A stretch of DNA of 64,000 nt, from the IMG/VR virus record IMGVR_UViG_3300028840_002431, positions 352,540 through 416,539 of that record; one strand, 5' to 3'. This document shows, piece by piece, positions 19,850-27,863 of this stretch (position 1 is the first letter of the stretch; each line of letters opens with the position of its first letter). Origin of the DNA: a virus. The notes beneath the pieces are model-generated. The model did not search any database and was not told where the DNA came from. It was given only the letters and a program-made list of their open reading frames with translations. The position numbers were made by a program, and so were the translations under genes.

Positions 19850-19856
19850 CTATCCC

Positions 19857-22800
19857 TCAACGCAGACGTTTGTTCTTCTCGAACTGAGCCGTGCCCTCGA
19901 TGACGCGAGCCTGGATAAACCGGCCGAAATCGCCTTTCAACGCCAACTCGACCTTCACACTGCCGCCCCCGCCAGCCCCAGCGGGAAGAATCCGCTCTCC
20001 AACACCTATAGGAGTCCACCCCTCCCCAGGAGGCAATCTGGATAACGTGGCCTTACCATCCACTATACTGGCAACAAGGCCACCAGCTTGCGCTGGTTTC
20101 ACTCTTTTAGCTTCGACAAGGCTCGTAATCGTTGTGTCTGCCACGTCTCCTTTCTTCGTCGCGCCTTCGGCAACTTTCTCTCCAAACGTCGTTGGATCAA
20201 AGGCCCCTGACTTCATGCCTTCGGCCACCATCGCTCGATCTTCAAACGCGGAGTACATGTAATATTCAAAAAGCCCTTTGCGGATGGCTTCGAGAGTGGA
20301 GTCAGTGACCGCTTTCTTGTGATCACTCGAAGGTTTGTCGATAGCCTTCTTGACCTCCTCTACACCCTTAATGGTTTCTTTAGCCCCTGCCGCGACGGTC
20401 TCCCCTACAGCATCCACGGAATCCTTGGTTGACGCTTGAGCCTTCAAGTCCTCCTTGGCCACCTCTTCGGCAACCTTTTTCGGGACCGGCGCGTCGTCAG
20501 GAGGAGGGGAAGGAGCCGCTTTGGCTACGGCCTTGGTTTCGGCCGTGGCTTTAGTTTTGCCCCCGGCTCCCTCGAACCCCGACTCAGCAATCGCCTTCTT
20601 CATCTCACCCAGGTACCACACGAGATAATCAGGACCCATCTCCTTGCTCATCTTGTAGAGTTCTTCTTTCGTGGTACCCACATACCCCGCAATTGACTCT
20701 GTCCCTTCCAACTCCTTTAAACGCTTTTCCCGTTCTTCTTTCGGTAGTTCCCATAGGTCTTTGGAGAGTTCTTGTACTTTCTTATTACCCGCTTCGAGGT
20801 CCGCTATCATCTCCTTCCCCATGGACTCGATCATCAAGTTCCTGGCTTTCCATATGTCACCCTCGGAGTCCTCCAAGGCTTTGGTCATCCTTGGGTCGCC
20901 CACCCTTGTGGCCGCCATTCTGAAACGCTGACCGCGTTCGGCCTCCACCCCACGCCCAACAACCTTGCCGAACTTGTCTCCTAACCACTTGAAGATGTCC
21001 CCTATAGAATGCCACACCCCCATCATGATGTTATAGAGCTTGTTCAACAAGAAATCGGCTATGATCCCCAACCTCTCCGCAATACTAACTTGATGGTCAG
21101 CAATCTCTTTTTGAAAATTCCTTTGGTCTTCGACGCCTTTGATCAAATCCTTTTGTTTAGCGTCCATACTGTGCCAAATTTTTGAAGCCGTGGCGTCACG
21201 GACCTCTTTCGCGGCCCCGTCCTTCTCTAAAGTGACACCCAAATTCTTCATTAGAGTTTCTTCAACAGCGGTGATACCTATCTGCTTACGCAACTCTTTG
21301 AGTTGCTCCTCACTCTTGCCCACTGACTCCTTCTGATACCTCTCGATCTTGAAGGCCAAATCCATTTGTACCTGCTCAACCCCGGCAGCCGCCTTCCGGT
21401 TTTGATCGATCATCTCATCGTTAAAACCGGTCATAGCCTCGAACGCAATCTTCTGTTGCCCCACAAGTTGGGACATCGGTTTGCCGAACCTCTTCTGAGA
21501 GATCTTGTCTAAGATTTGTGTCACAGCTATTGGACTAGCATCTTTCAAAGCAGAGGCTATTTCGATCAGGTTCCCGGAATTTAATTTCCCTTGCATTATC
21601 GTCGCATCGAGTATGGCTTCTCGTTGAGCGCCCGTAAGCTTGTCACTGAACTGCGCCATCGCTTTAACAACGTCTCCTGTTTTACCCTTAGTTATTTCAG
21701 GGCCTAACACCTTAGCTATATCCGGGCCTAGATCGGTAAGCATCCCCTCAACCCTCCGTCCAAGGTCAGCTTTGAGGACCCCCCCTACCTCCTTCTTTCC
21801 CCCGAGCATGACGGCACGGGTCCGATCCAACAATCCTTGGCCCTTGAAAAATTGAGTGATCGTCTGAAGGTATTGTTGGGCATTGCGCGGACTCATGGTC
21901 TTGCCCAGCACCGTCATAACCTTGACTAAGTCAGCCATGCGAAGCGTGAACAACGACAGATCAGCCGAGAAGCTTTTAACGAGTCCGAAGAATTTGTTAG
22001 AGGCCATCCCCGCCTCTTCGGCTCCTCTCGTCATCATTTGAAAACTGGTGTTGACGGTGTCTAAGCCCATGCCTACTTCAGTCATCAACTCACCTTGAAG
22101 CTGGCTTAGCTCATTCAAGCTCACCCCAAAAGCGCGTGAGTAGGCGACGGACATCTGGATCGTATTAGCCATCTCATCGATACCAGCCGTCGCCCTCTCG
22201 GTTTCCTCTCTTAACCGGCGAAGAGTCACCCCCTCCGCTGTCAGGGAACTTATGAACGCCTGAGCGGTGTCTTTGGAAATCCCCCACTGGACGTTACTCC
22301 AATCCATCGCCGCGTCACGTACTACTTTAAGGTCCGCTTCTAACGCTTCAGAGGCGTCTGACACGTCCCCTAAATTCCGGCTTAAGTAACCTGCCGTGCT
22401 CGTTGTCTCTAGTATACCCTTGTGAAATCCTTTGGCCGCTGATTCTGCGTCCATGAAAATCTTCATGAGGCCCATCACAGCGCCTGACATCAACCCTATG
22501 AATGGTGCGGCCTTGGAGAGCACTTTCACTATAGGCCCAAGACCTTTGGCCAGACCACCTGCCCCCCTAGCAATGCCTCCCATCATTCCACGTTTCGCCT
22601 TGGGGTCCATCTTCATTTCGCCCATGGCCATGAACCCCTTCCCGCTCTTCTTTAAGAGGCCCCCTAACGCTTTCCCAGCCCCTGGCAAGTCCTTCTTCGC
22701 AATGAGTTCAAGAGGTTTTGCTATCTCTTTACCTGCCTCACGGGCAGCGTCTATACCCGTGACCATTTCGATGTCTATGTCCTTCTTAGCCTCCTTGGCG

Positions 22801-23171
22801 AGCTTACCAAGCTCGTCCAATTTCTCTTTCTTTCGTTCTTTAATGCCCCTAATCTCTTCTTGTATCGCTGCTACCTTTTCCTCGCTGGCTCCTCGCATCC
22901 TAGCGTCGGCAGTAGCCATCTGCTTGTCGATTTTAGCTATATCGTCTTCAAGCTCCTGCATCGCTTTGAGAGCGGGAGCGAAGGCGGGCTTAATTTTACC
23001 CAGCTTCGTGATGTACTTCCCCATCGTCGTGGAGACATCCCTCTCCTTCTTCTCAATCGCGCCGAGATATTTGTTCGCTGCCTTCTTGAAATGCTCCATG
23101 GACTTGATCACGTCTTTGGTGTCAAGTTGGAACTGCATGTGAAGCACTTCTGATTTGGACGGCTCTGGCAT
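19857..23171 (-). CDS. Tape measure protein
   Basis: 1104 aa, ATG with AAGGG upstream. The protein has an N-terminal helical, heptad-rich part (about 20-160), a hydrophobic Gly/Ala segment about 199-240 (APFIGLMSGAVMGLMKIF), a long helical middle, and an Ala/Pro/Lys-rich linker about 900-960. This is the usual layout of a tail tape measure. Its place directly after two chaperone-like genes and before the baseplate genes is diagnostic. At the general rule of about 0.15 nm per residue the tail would be roughly 165 nm long, an inference. Confidence 0.85.
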   Translation of the reverse strand: MPEPSKSEVLHMQFQLDTKDVIKSMEHFKKAANKYLGAIEKKERDVSTTMGKYITKLGKIKPAFAPALKAMQELEDDIAKIDKQMATADARMRGASEEKVAAIQEEIRGIKERKKEKLDELGKLAKEAKKDIDIEMVTGIDAAREAGKEIAKPLELIAKKDLPGAGKALGGLLKKSGKGFMAMGEMKMDPKAKRGMMGGIARGAGGLAKGLGPIVKVLSKAAPFIGLMSGAVMGLMKIFMDAESAAKGFHKGILETTSTAGYLSRNLGDVSDASEALEADLKVVRDAAMDWSNVQWGISKDTAQAFISSLTAEGVTLRRLREETERATAGIDEMANTIQMSVAYSRAFGVSLNELSQLQGELMTEVGMGLDTVNTSFQMMTRGAEEAGMASNKFFGLVKSFSADLSLFTLRMADLVKVMTVLGKTMSPRNAQQYLQTITQFFKGQGLLDRTRAVMLGGKKEVGGVLKADLGRRVEGMLTDLGPDIAKVLGPEITKGKTGDVVKAMAQFSDKLTGAQREAILDATIMQGKLNSGNLIEIASALKDASPIAVTQILDKISQKRFGKPMSQLVGQQKIAFEAMTGFNDEMIDQNRKAAAGVEQVQMDLAFKIERYQKESVGKSEEQLKELRKQIGITAVEETLMKNLGVTLEKDGAAKEVRDATASKIWHSMDAKQKDLIKGVEDQRNFQKEIADHQVSIAERLGIIADFLLNKLYNIMMGVWHSIGDIFKWLGDKFGKVVGRGVEAERGQRFRMAATRVGDPRMTKALEDSEGDIWKARNLMIESMGKEMIADLEAGNKKVQELSKDLWELPKEEREKRLKELEGTESIAGYVGTTKEELYKMSKEMGPDYLVWYLGEMKKAIAESGFEGAGGKTKATAETKAVAKAAPSPPPDDAPVPKKVAEEVAKEDLKAQASTKDSVDAVGETVAAGAKETIKGVEEVKKAIDKPSSDHKKAVTDSTLEAIRKGLFEYYMYSAFEDRAMVAEGMKSGAFDPTTFGEKVAEGATKKGDVADTTITSLVEAKRVKPAQAGGLVASIVDGKATLSRLPPGEGWTPIGVGERILPAGAGGGGSVKVELALKGDFGRFIQARVIEGTAQFEKNKRLR

Positions 23172-23180
23172 ATCTAACCC

Positions 23181-24461
23181 TTATTTCTTAAACGAGTCTG
23201 TCGCGGGCGTCTTCCGAACCGGGAGTGCTGTCGCGCCTGATGTGTCTCGGTCTGTATTAGCAATCTCAGTAGTTATTTCTGGCCCCGTAGCGCCCCACCT
23301 GTCCAAGAACGCCTCTGTTTTTTCCTGATCAGGCACGGAGTGAAGCTGCATTCGGGCCGCATTCTGAGCCTGGATCTGCTTGGAGCGTTTAACTCTCTCC
23401 TCGACTTCTTGAACCGTTAGACCATCGAGTTCTGACCCTCCAATAACGTTGCGATTCCCAAACCGAGAAGCGCTGGCTTCCGCAGCCTCCTCCCTCTGTC
23501 TCTGTCGAGCCTGATACTGCTCCTTGATTCGACGCTCGTGATCTGCGATGACCTTATCGTGCCAGTCCTGGTCCCCCCGCAGGTCCTTTTCTAACTGATC
23601 GGCCAACTCTTCTACGGTTCGAGGCGCTGTTACCTGGGCACCGGGTAACATGGTGGTCTTCTCCGGAACCTTCTCTCCAAGAACCACCTCTCTCAACAGC
23701 TTGTCCTTTCGAGAGATACGTTCCTCTTTGTCTTTGTTTCTCCGGTCCGTGTCTTGCGCGTAGACTTTGTTCAGACCCTTGCCCGCGAAACAGGAGCCTA
23801 TGAATTTGGCATTGTCCCAGTCTCGCTCGTGTTGATCGTTACGATCTTCCGCCAGATTCAAAGCACGCCAAACATGCTGCGCCCAATTCATTCCCAGTGA
23901 CTGGGTGCCAGCGATTCCTGTGACCGCTGTTGCCGTCAGATCCAGGCCCTTGACTTGCATCCAACGGTATCGAGACATGCTCTCCATGGCGTACGCCTCG
24001 GTTAGAATCGTGGCAGCCGATACTCGTCGATTGATCTCCGAGATGTGTCGGATGATCTTCCGCTTGGCTTTTGTTGGAAGAGGCGAAAACGTGTCGGCTA
24101 TCCTGGGAAGCCACTGGTCACGATCACGGAGGACATTGACCCCCTCCACCATAAATACGCCGTAAGACAAAAAGGTGTCCCAGAAGCCTTTGGCGGCCGT
24201 ATCGTCAAGCAAACCGCTGAAACGTAGAAGCTCAAACTCATGGTGGTTCAAGCTCTTGAATACAAACGGTACGCCATTGATCTCCGCCGACGCTGTCAAA
24301 AATCCGCGAAAAACTAGAGGCTCAACATCCTTATAAACCTTTGGGTTGACTTCGGGTTCCTGGGGCGCAGTGACACGAATATCCTCCACAGGCTTGCCGT
24401 CGTATTCGCTCTTAAGCCTTCTCTGCTCCTCCTCGTATCTCTGTGCAGCATCAGCGGGCAT
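23181..24461 (-). CDS. Putative tail assembly chaperone, second gene
   Basis: 426 aa. The ATG at 24461 directly follows the TAG of the upstream gene and is in the same reading frame. Residues about 50-230 form a globular, helical domain (FVFKSLNHHEFELLRFSG). The C-terminal half is charged and coiled-coil-like (RQREEAAEASASRF). Position between tube and tape measure is where tail assembly chaperones lie in myoviruses and siphoviruses. The sequence itself gives no family proof. Confidence 0.55.
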   Translation of the reverse strand: MPADAAQRYEEEQRRLKSEYDGKPVEDIRVTAPQEPEVNPKVYKDVEPLVFRGFLTASAEINGVPFVFKSLNHHEFELLRFSGLLDDTAAKGFWDTFLSYGVFMVEGVNVLRDRDQWLPRIADTFSPLPTKAKRKIIRHISEINRRVSAATILTEAYAMESMSRYRWMQVKGLDLTATAVTGIAGTQSLGMNWAQHVWRALNLAEDRNDQHERDWDNAKFIGSCFAGKGLNKVYAQDTDRRNKDKEERISRKDKLLREVVLGEKVPEKTTMLPGAQVTAPRTVEELADQLEKDLRGDQDWHDKVIADHERRIKEQYQARQRQREEAAEASASRFGNRNVIGGSELDGLTVQEVEERVKRSKQIQAQNAARMQLHSVPDQEKTEAFLDRWGATGPEITTEIANTDRDTSGATALPVRKTPATDSFKK

Positions 24462-25553
24462 CTATACTCTTGTCGGAGGCTTGAACCTTGGGTTGATCCC
24501 GGAGACCGGGGGTTGATCAAGAATCCTAGCGGCCTTTTTTGGGTCCACCGGCTCCTGTTTTTTCAACTCTGCTACTTCCGGAGCGTCTTCCGGTTGAAGG
24601 ACAGGGATTTCCGCGCCCTCTGGCACCTCAACCCCAATACCGGCTTCAGCTTCAAGGGCAGCGATTTGGGCCGCCCTTGACGACTTCTCGTCCTCGCTCT
24701 TTTCTTCTTGGGCCGACTGGACCGGAGCCTTTCGTCGGGTCTCGATGACCTTCTGTAAAGTCGCGTGAGGGTCTACTGGAACTTTAGCGGGCGGTCGGGC
24801 CGGGGTCTCAGGCTCAGGGGCAGCTTGTGGGGTAGGTGCCGGTTCTGCGGTGCTTTCCTGTGGCCTCTCAACAACTTTGGGGGCCTCTTGGGCGCTTGGC
24901 TCCGGAGACCCTTCTTCGGCCTTCTTCGCCTCTTCGCGAGCCAGTTGGTCGGCCCTCTCCATGGCTGCCTTGGCTTCTTCGGCCGTGCTCTTTTGCATCC
25001 AACCGTGCTCGCCCAATATGGTTTCGACCAAGGCGTTGGGAAGTTCGCCTTCCACCTCCTTGGCTTCCAACAATAGCCTCCGGTACTTCTCCTCCTCAGT
25101 CTCTTCCGGCATTATGAACTTAACACCCTCGTTGGCCTTTCGTTCGGCAGCCTCAAGGACCTCCGAGAACTTCCGGTACGTTGTGAAAATGGCCTCTTTA
25201 CCCCAGGTGTTCACCACGTTAGTAAGTAAGAACGTGTGAAGCTCGACCTTGACGGTACGCATTTCACCGCTCTTCTTTGGATCAGGTTCCTCTACCTCAA
25301 CGTGTTTCACCTCACGAAGATCCACCCCATTGAGCACCACGATAGATCTGGAGAGGTGCTCCTTCTGGTAAGCGTGAAGATAGGCCACGTCCTCAAGGCC
25401 CTCACACGCCTCCATAGAGGCAACATACTCGTCAGGGCGGAGGTTACGGAGCGTGACTTCGCAGTTCTCTACGGTGAAGGTCTCCTCCACAAAGCCGACG
25501 TTCTTGGCCTTGTCGAGGGCATCACTGAGTTTCTTCGCTGTAAGTGTGCTCAT
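24462..25553 (-). CDS. Putative tail assembly chaperone, first gene
   Basis: 363 aa. The N-terminal 180 residues are a compact domain (EVTLRNLRPDEYVASMEACE) of the sort seen in phage tail assembly chaperones. Residues about 205-363 are disordered, rich in Pro, Ala, Glu and Lys. The ribosome-binding site GAGG is inside a 9-bp hairpin (25555-25575), so initiation may be regulated. An A-AAA-AAG heptamer in the correct phase (24540-24534) could cause a -1 slip, but the -1 frame stops two codons later. A same-frame TAG-ATG junction links it to the next gene. Confidence 0.6.
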   Translation of the reverse strand: MSTLTAKKLSDALDKAKNVGFVEETFTVENCEVTLRNLRPDEYVASMEACEGLEDVAYLHAYQKEHLSRSIVVLNGVDLREVKHVEVEEPDPKKSGEMRTVKVELHTFLLTNVVNTWGKEAIFTTYRKFSEVLEAAERKANEGVKFIMPEETEEEKYRRLLLEAKEVEGELPNALVETILGEHGWMQKSTAEEAKAAMERADQLAREEAKKAEEGSPEPSAQEAPKVVERPQESTAEPAPTPQAAPEPETPARPPAKVPVDPHATLQKVIETRRKAPVQSAQEEKSEDEKSSRAAQIAALEAEAGIGVEVPEGAEIPVLQPEDAPEVAELKKQEPVDPKKAARILDQPPVSGINPRFKPPTRV

Positions 25554-25554
25554 C

Positions 25555-25575
25555 TCATCCTCGTTGCGAGGATGA
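25555..25575 (-). promoter_or_regulatory. Hairpin sequestering the ribosome-binding site of the chaperone gene
   Basis: A perfect 9-bp inverted repeat with a 3-base loop ends one base before the ATG at 25553. On the minus strand the arms are TCATCCTCG and CGAGGATGA, and the downstream arm holds the GAGG Shine-Dalgarno 5 bases from the start codon. In RNA the hairpin would block ribosome binding and thereby limit chaperone synthesis relative to the very abundant tube protein encoded upstream. It could also act as an RNA-end stabiliser. Confidence 0.55.
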
Positions 25576-25701
25576 CAGCGTTAAAAACTCGACGTGATTT
25601 ACATCTGGGTTCGAAGGGTACTGCCGGTTACAACATGTACATTTGGTTCAATCTGATTCGATTCACATCTAGTCAACCGCTGTCATCTAGCTCTATGGTT
25701 C
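25576..25701 (-). promoter_or_regulatory. Intergenic region between tube and chaperone genes, possible late promoter
   Basis: 126 bases without a gene. On the minus strand it holds AATCGAATCAGA (25663-25652) and AGATGTAAAT (25606-25597). Similar boxes occur ahead of the sheath gene and near 54116-54530. They may be phage-specific promoter elements, since no clear sigma-70 pair is seen. Function inferred from recurrence only. Confidence 0.3.
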
Positions 25702-26412
25702 TTAGACCGGAACTACTGTGTTGCTGTTATTAGCGAATCTGAGCGAGAAGCCCTTACCTGGACTGCCGTTTGCCGACACCGGAGCAAGGCCCGTGTCGAT
25801 GAATTCGCCGTACTGAGATACACCGTCGATGATATCCGTGACCGTCACGGAACTATTCTCAGCCACCATGGCCGAGTCGGAGGCGTAACTCGCAGAGTAG
25901 GAGTTCAGCCAACAACCCTCGTAGAAGGTCAAAAGGGCGCGAGGTGTAACAATGGGATTGTCCGCACTCGTCGGCCCTGTTGTGACTGTTGCCTCCACGG
26001 AGACACCGTTAGGATCTTGGAGAGAAGATAACTCCGAAAAGACCAGTTCCTGTTTGATGTCGAAGGGCCAACGATGGTGCCGCAAACTCCTGGCCAGTCC
26101 ATCGATGCCGCCCTTGTAACCGAGAATCTGAAACAAGTTCGCTGTGTAAAGCAGCGTCTTGTTCAGGGTCAGGGTCATCGGGTCGGTAACGCCCGGCACC
26201 AACTCAGCAACTTGGTCCCCGTAGCCCACACCACGAACCGGATCGATCGTGCGGGACTCGTCGAAGCCAAACTCCGAGATCACACCGAGTTGTTGGAAAC
26301 CGGCCACGCCCACGGTGTAACCGTAAATCTTACTCTTCTGGCTTACGGCGGCGCGGGTGTTAGGGGCCGTCCCCATCCGGTAGATGTAGTCAGAGGTAGT
26401 TACGTTTGCCAT
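25702..26412 (-). CDS. Tail tube protein
   Basis: 236 aa, ATG at 26412, with AGATGTAAGATAAC just upstream. The sequence is beta-rich and lacks Cys clusters. It shows features of gp19-type tubes: an N-terminal arm, DPVRGVGYGDQVAELVPG followed by MTLTLNKTLLYTANLFQILG, and a C-terminal half with SVTVTDIIDG. It precedes the chaperone and tape measure genes, as tubes do. Separation from the sheath gene by about 8.6 kb is unusual, since the two are normally adjacent. Tube subunits stack as hexamers through which DNA passes. Confidence 0.75.
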   Translation of the reverse strand: MANVTTSDYIYRMGTAPNTRAAVSQKSKIYGYTVGVAGFQQLGVISEFGFDESRTIDPVRGVGYGDQVAELVPGVTDPMTLTLNKTLLYTANLFQILGYKGGIDGLARSLRHHRWPFDIKQELVFSELSSLQDPNGVSVEATVTTGPTSADNPIVTPRALLTFYEGCWLNSYSASYASDSAMVAENSSVTVTDIIDGVSQYGEFIDTGLAPVSANGSPGKGFSLRFANNSNTVVPV

Positions 26413-26448
26413 GTTATCTTACATCTCCCATTTAGCAGCCGGTCAGTG

Positions 26449-27036
26449 TTAGCTTCGCGGCTCGAACAACTTGTGGATCTCGTTGGCTCTCTCAGAAAGC
26501 GTCGAAAGGTCGGTCTCCACCCACGGGTGCGCGAGATCAACGTTCTGAGCAATCTCAGATACGCGAGACGCGATTTTGTGAAGGTCGGTCTTGGCCCGGT
26601 TCGAATCGAACTCCTTACCCTCTTTCAGCAAGTCCTCGATCCTGTCATTTGTGGCCGCCACCTTGGCGAGAATGTCTTCCGCCAACTCCACGTTAGAACT
26701 AAAAGTCTCGTAAGAAGCGGTCTTCTGCATAGCAATCTCCAAATCTGTGGGAAAACTACGATCTCCCTTTTTCATAAGAGAGTTAGTAGTAGATGAATAT
26801 CGAGCACGTTGGAAAGGCAGCAAAGCCCACATTTTATCGAGGTCAACCGAGAGCAAGACTTGGTTGTTCTCGTTAAACGCCTTCAACGCTGCCCTGGCCG
26901 TACGGTTGGTCACAAGCCCTGTAATGAGCTTGAGGACCGAGACCGGTCCCAACATGAAACGCTGACCGTTAGGCATCTGGACATAGTCCACGACCCCGTC
27001 GGTCCCAACTGTTACGAGTGCCAGCCGCTTAGCCAT
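26449..27036 (-). CDS. Unknown protein, 195 aa
   Basis: The ATG at 27036-27034 (MAKRLALVTVGT) is preferred over an upstream in-frame TTG/GTG-type start because it follows AGAGAG and begins the hydrophobic globular domain. Residues about 1-90 mix strands and helices. Residues 110-195 are helical and charged, probably coiled coil (VELAEDILAKVAATNDRIEDLL). A KTAS sequence (MQKTASYETF) resembles the KTA stretches next to the recurrent AFEEAL motif in other small genes. It lies directly upstream of the tube gene. No family recognised. Confidence 0.55.
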   Translation of the reverse strand: MAKRLALVTVGTDGVVDYVQMPNGQRFMLGPVSVLKLITGLVTNRTARAALKAFNENNQVLLSVDLDKMWALLPFQRARYSSTTNSLMKKGDRSFPTDLEIAMQKTASYETFSSNVELAEDILAKVAATNDRIEDLLKEGKEFDSNRAKTDLHKIASRVSEIAQNVDLAHPWVETDLSTLSERANEIHKLFEPRS

Positions 27037-27071
27037 CTCTCTAAGGATGGCTGATAGAAGAAATGTAACGG

Positions 27072-27860
27072 CTACAGATCTGACGGGTAATCGGCGTACT
27101 CGTCGGGGATGTCCTCTTCGGAAGCCCAACGGTCGCCAGACTTGAGGGTTTCGATAATCATACACCCCTGAGCCTTGGACAGTTCCTTCAACTGCACACG
27201 CTTTGGAATGTGATCGTAACCTGTTATGTCCATCAGCCCCAGGTCATGCCACCGGTTGTGATCGATCCCGGCGTCCTTCAACAGGAAAAATATGTAGCCG
27301 ACCTGCTTACTTGTAATCTCTCCCATCAGGCGCATACAACGGCGGTGACGGGATTTAGCTTCGGGAGTGGGATAGCCCTGGAGACCGGCCTCTTCGACCT
27401 CTTCTTCCCGCTCCTTACGCTCCTCCTGGGCCTCTTCTTGCTGCTCTTCTTGGCGCTCCATTTCCTTCTCAGGATCGCCACGTCGCTGGCGAGTCTCTGC
27501 CCAGTTCTCCCAGAACTCCTCGTTGTCGTCGAACTTTTCGGCCAGCTCCCCTACCCGCTTTTTAACATTGTCGCGCCAGTTCTGGGTCCGCTTGACGATG
27601 GGAGCTTTACCCTTTTCTAACGGCCCGTCGTCCTTCAAGCTGATGAGTTGAATTCTGATAGCATCAGCCCCACGACCGGCTCCCATACCGGAATGCGGTC
27701 GGATAGAAGTCCAAACACGGACGCCCACATGCTTTCCGAGTTTCAGGTCGTAATAAATCTCGCCACGGTTGGTACCGTCAGTGGGGCGTAGAGCACGGAA
27801 AGCCCTCTTCAAGAACTTTTCCATCTCCTCCTGAGTGATTTCTACGTATCGAGCGGCCAT
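27072..27860 (-). CDS. Unknown two-domain protein upstream of the helicase in coordinate order
   Basis: 262 aa, ATG start, 3 bases after the helicase stop. Domain 1 (about 1-90: FLKRAFRALRPTDGTNRG, GVRVWTSIRP, GRGADAIRIQL) has a basic, conserved look seen in phage hypothetical proteins of unknown role. A very acidic/Arg-Glu coiled coil follows (about 125-160). Domain 3 (about 180-245: ITSKQVGYIFFLLKDAGI, then LSKAQGCMIIETL) resembles the small helical 'SxKQxxxIxxLLKxxG ... EAxxxIexL' module seen at the ends of phage replication and recombination proteins. Together with the helicase it could act on DNA. Confidence 0.5.
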   Translation of the reverse strand: MAARYVEITQEEMEKFLKRAFRALRPTDGTNRGEIYYDLKLGKHVGVRVWTSIRPHSGMGAGRGADAIRIQLISLKDDGPLEKGKAPIVKRTQNWRDNVKKRVGELAEKFDDNEEFWENWAETRQRRGDPEKEMERQEEQQEEAQEERKEREEEVEEAGLQGYPTPEAKSRHRRCMRLMGEITSKQVGYIFFLLKDAGIDHNRWHDLGLMDITGYDHIPKRVQLKELSKAQGCMIIETLKSGDRWASEEDIPDEYADYPSDL

Positions 27861-27863
27861 GGC

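Noticed and set aside
22432-23142. Plus-strand hydrophobic frame (236 codons) that looks like a membrane protein
   Set aside because: It is the antisense of a Lys/Ala/Met-rich tape measure region, which produces hydrophobic shadows.
24462-24464. Recoded TAG stop (suppressor code) in this phage
   Set aside because: TAA, TGA and TAG all end genes at natural spots in the window, with overlapping starts, so the standard code holds. Local readthrough remains possible.
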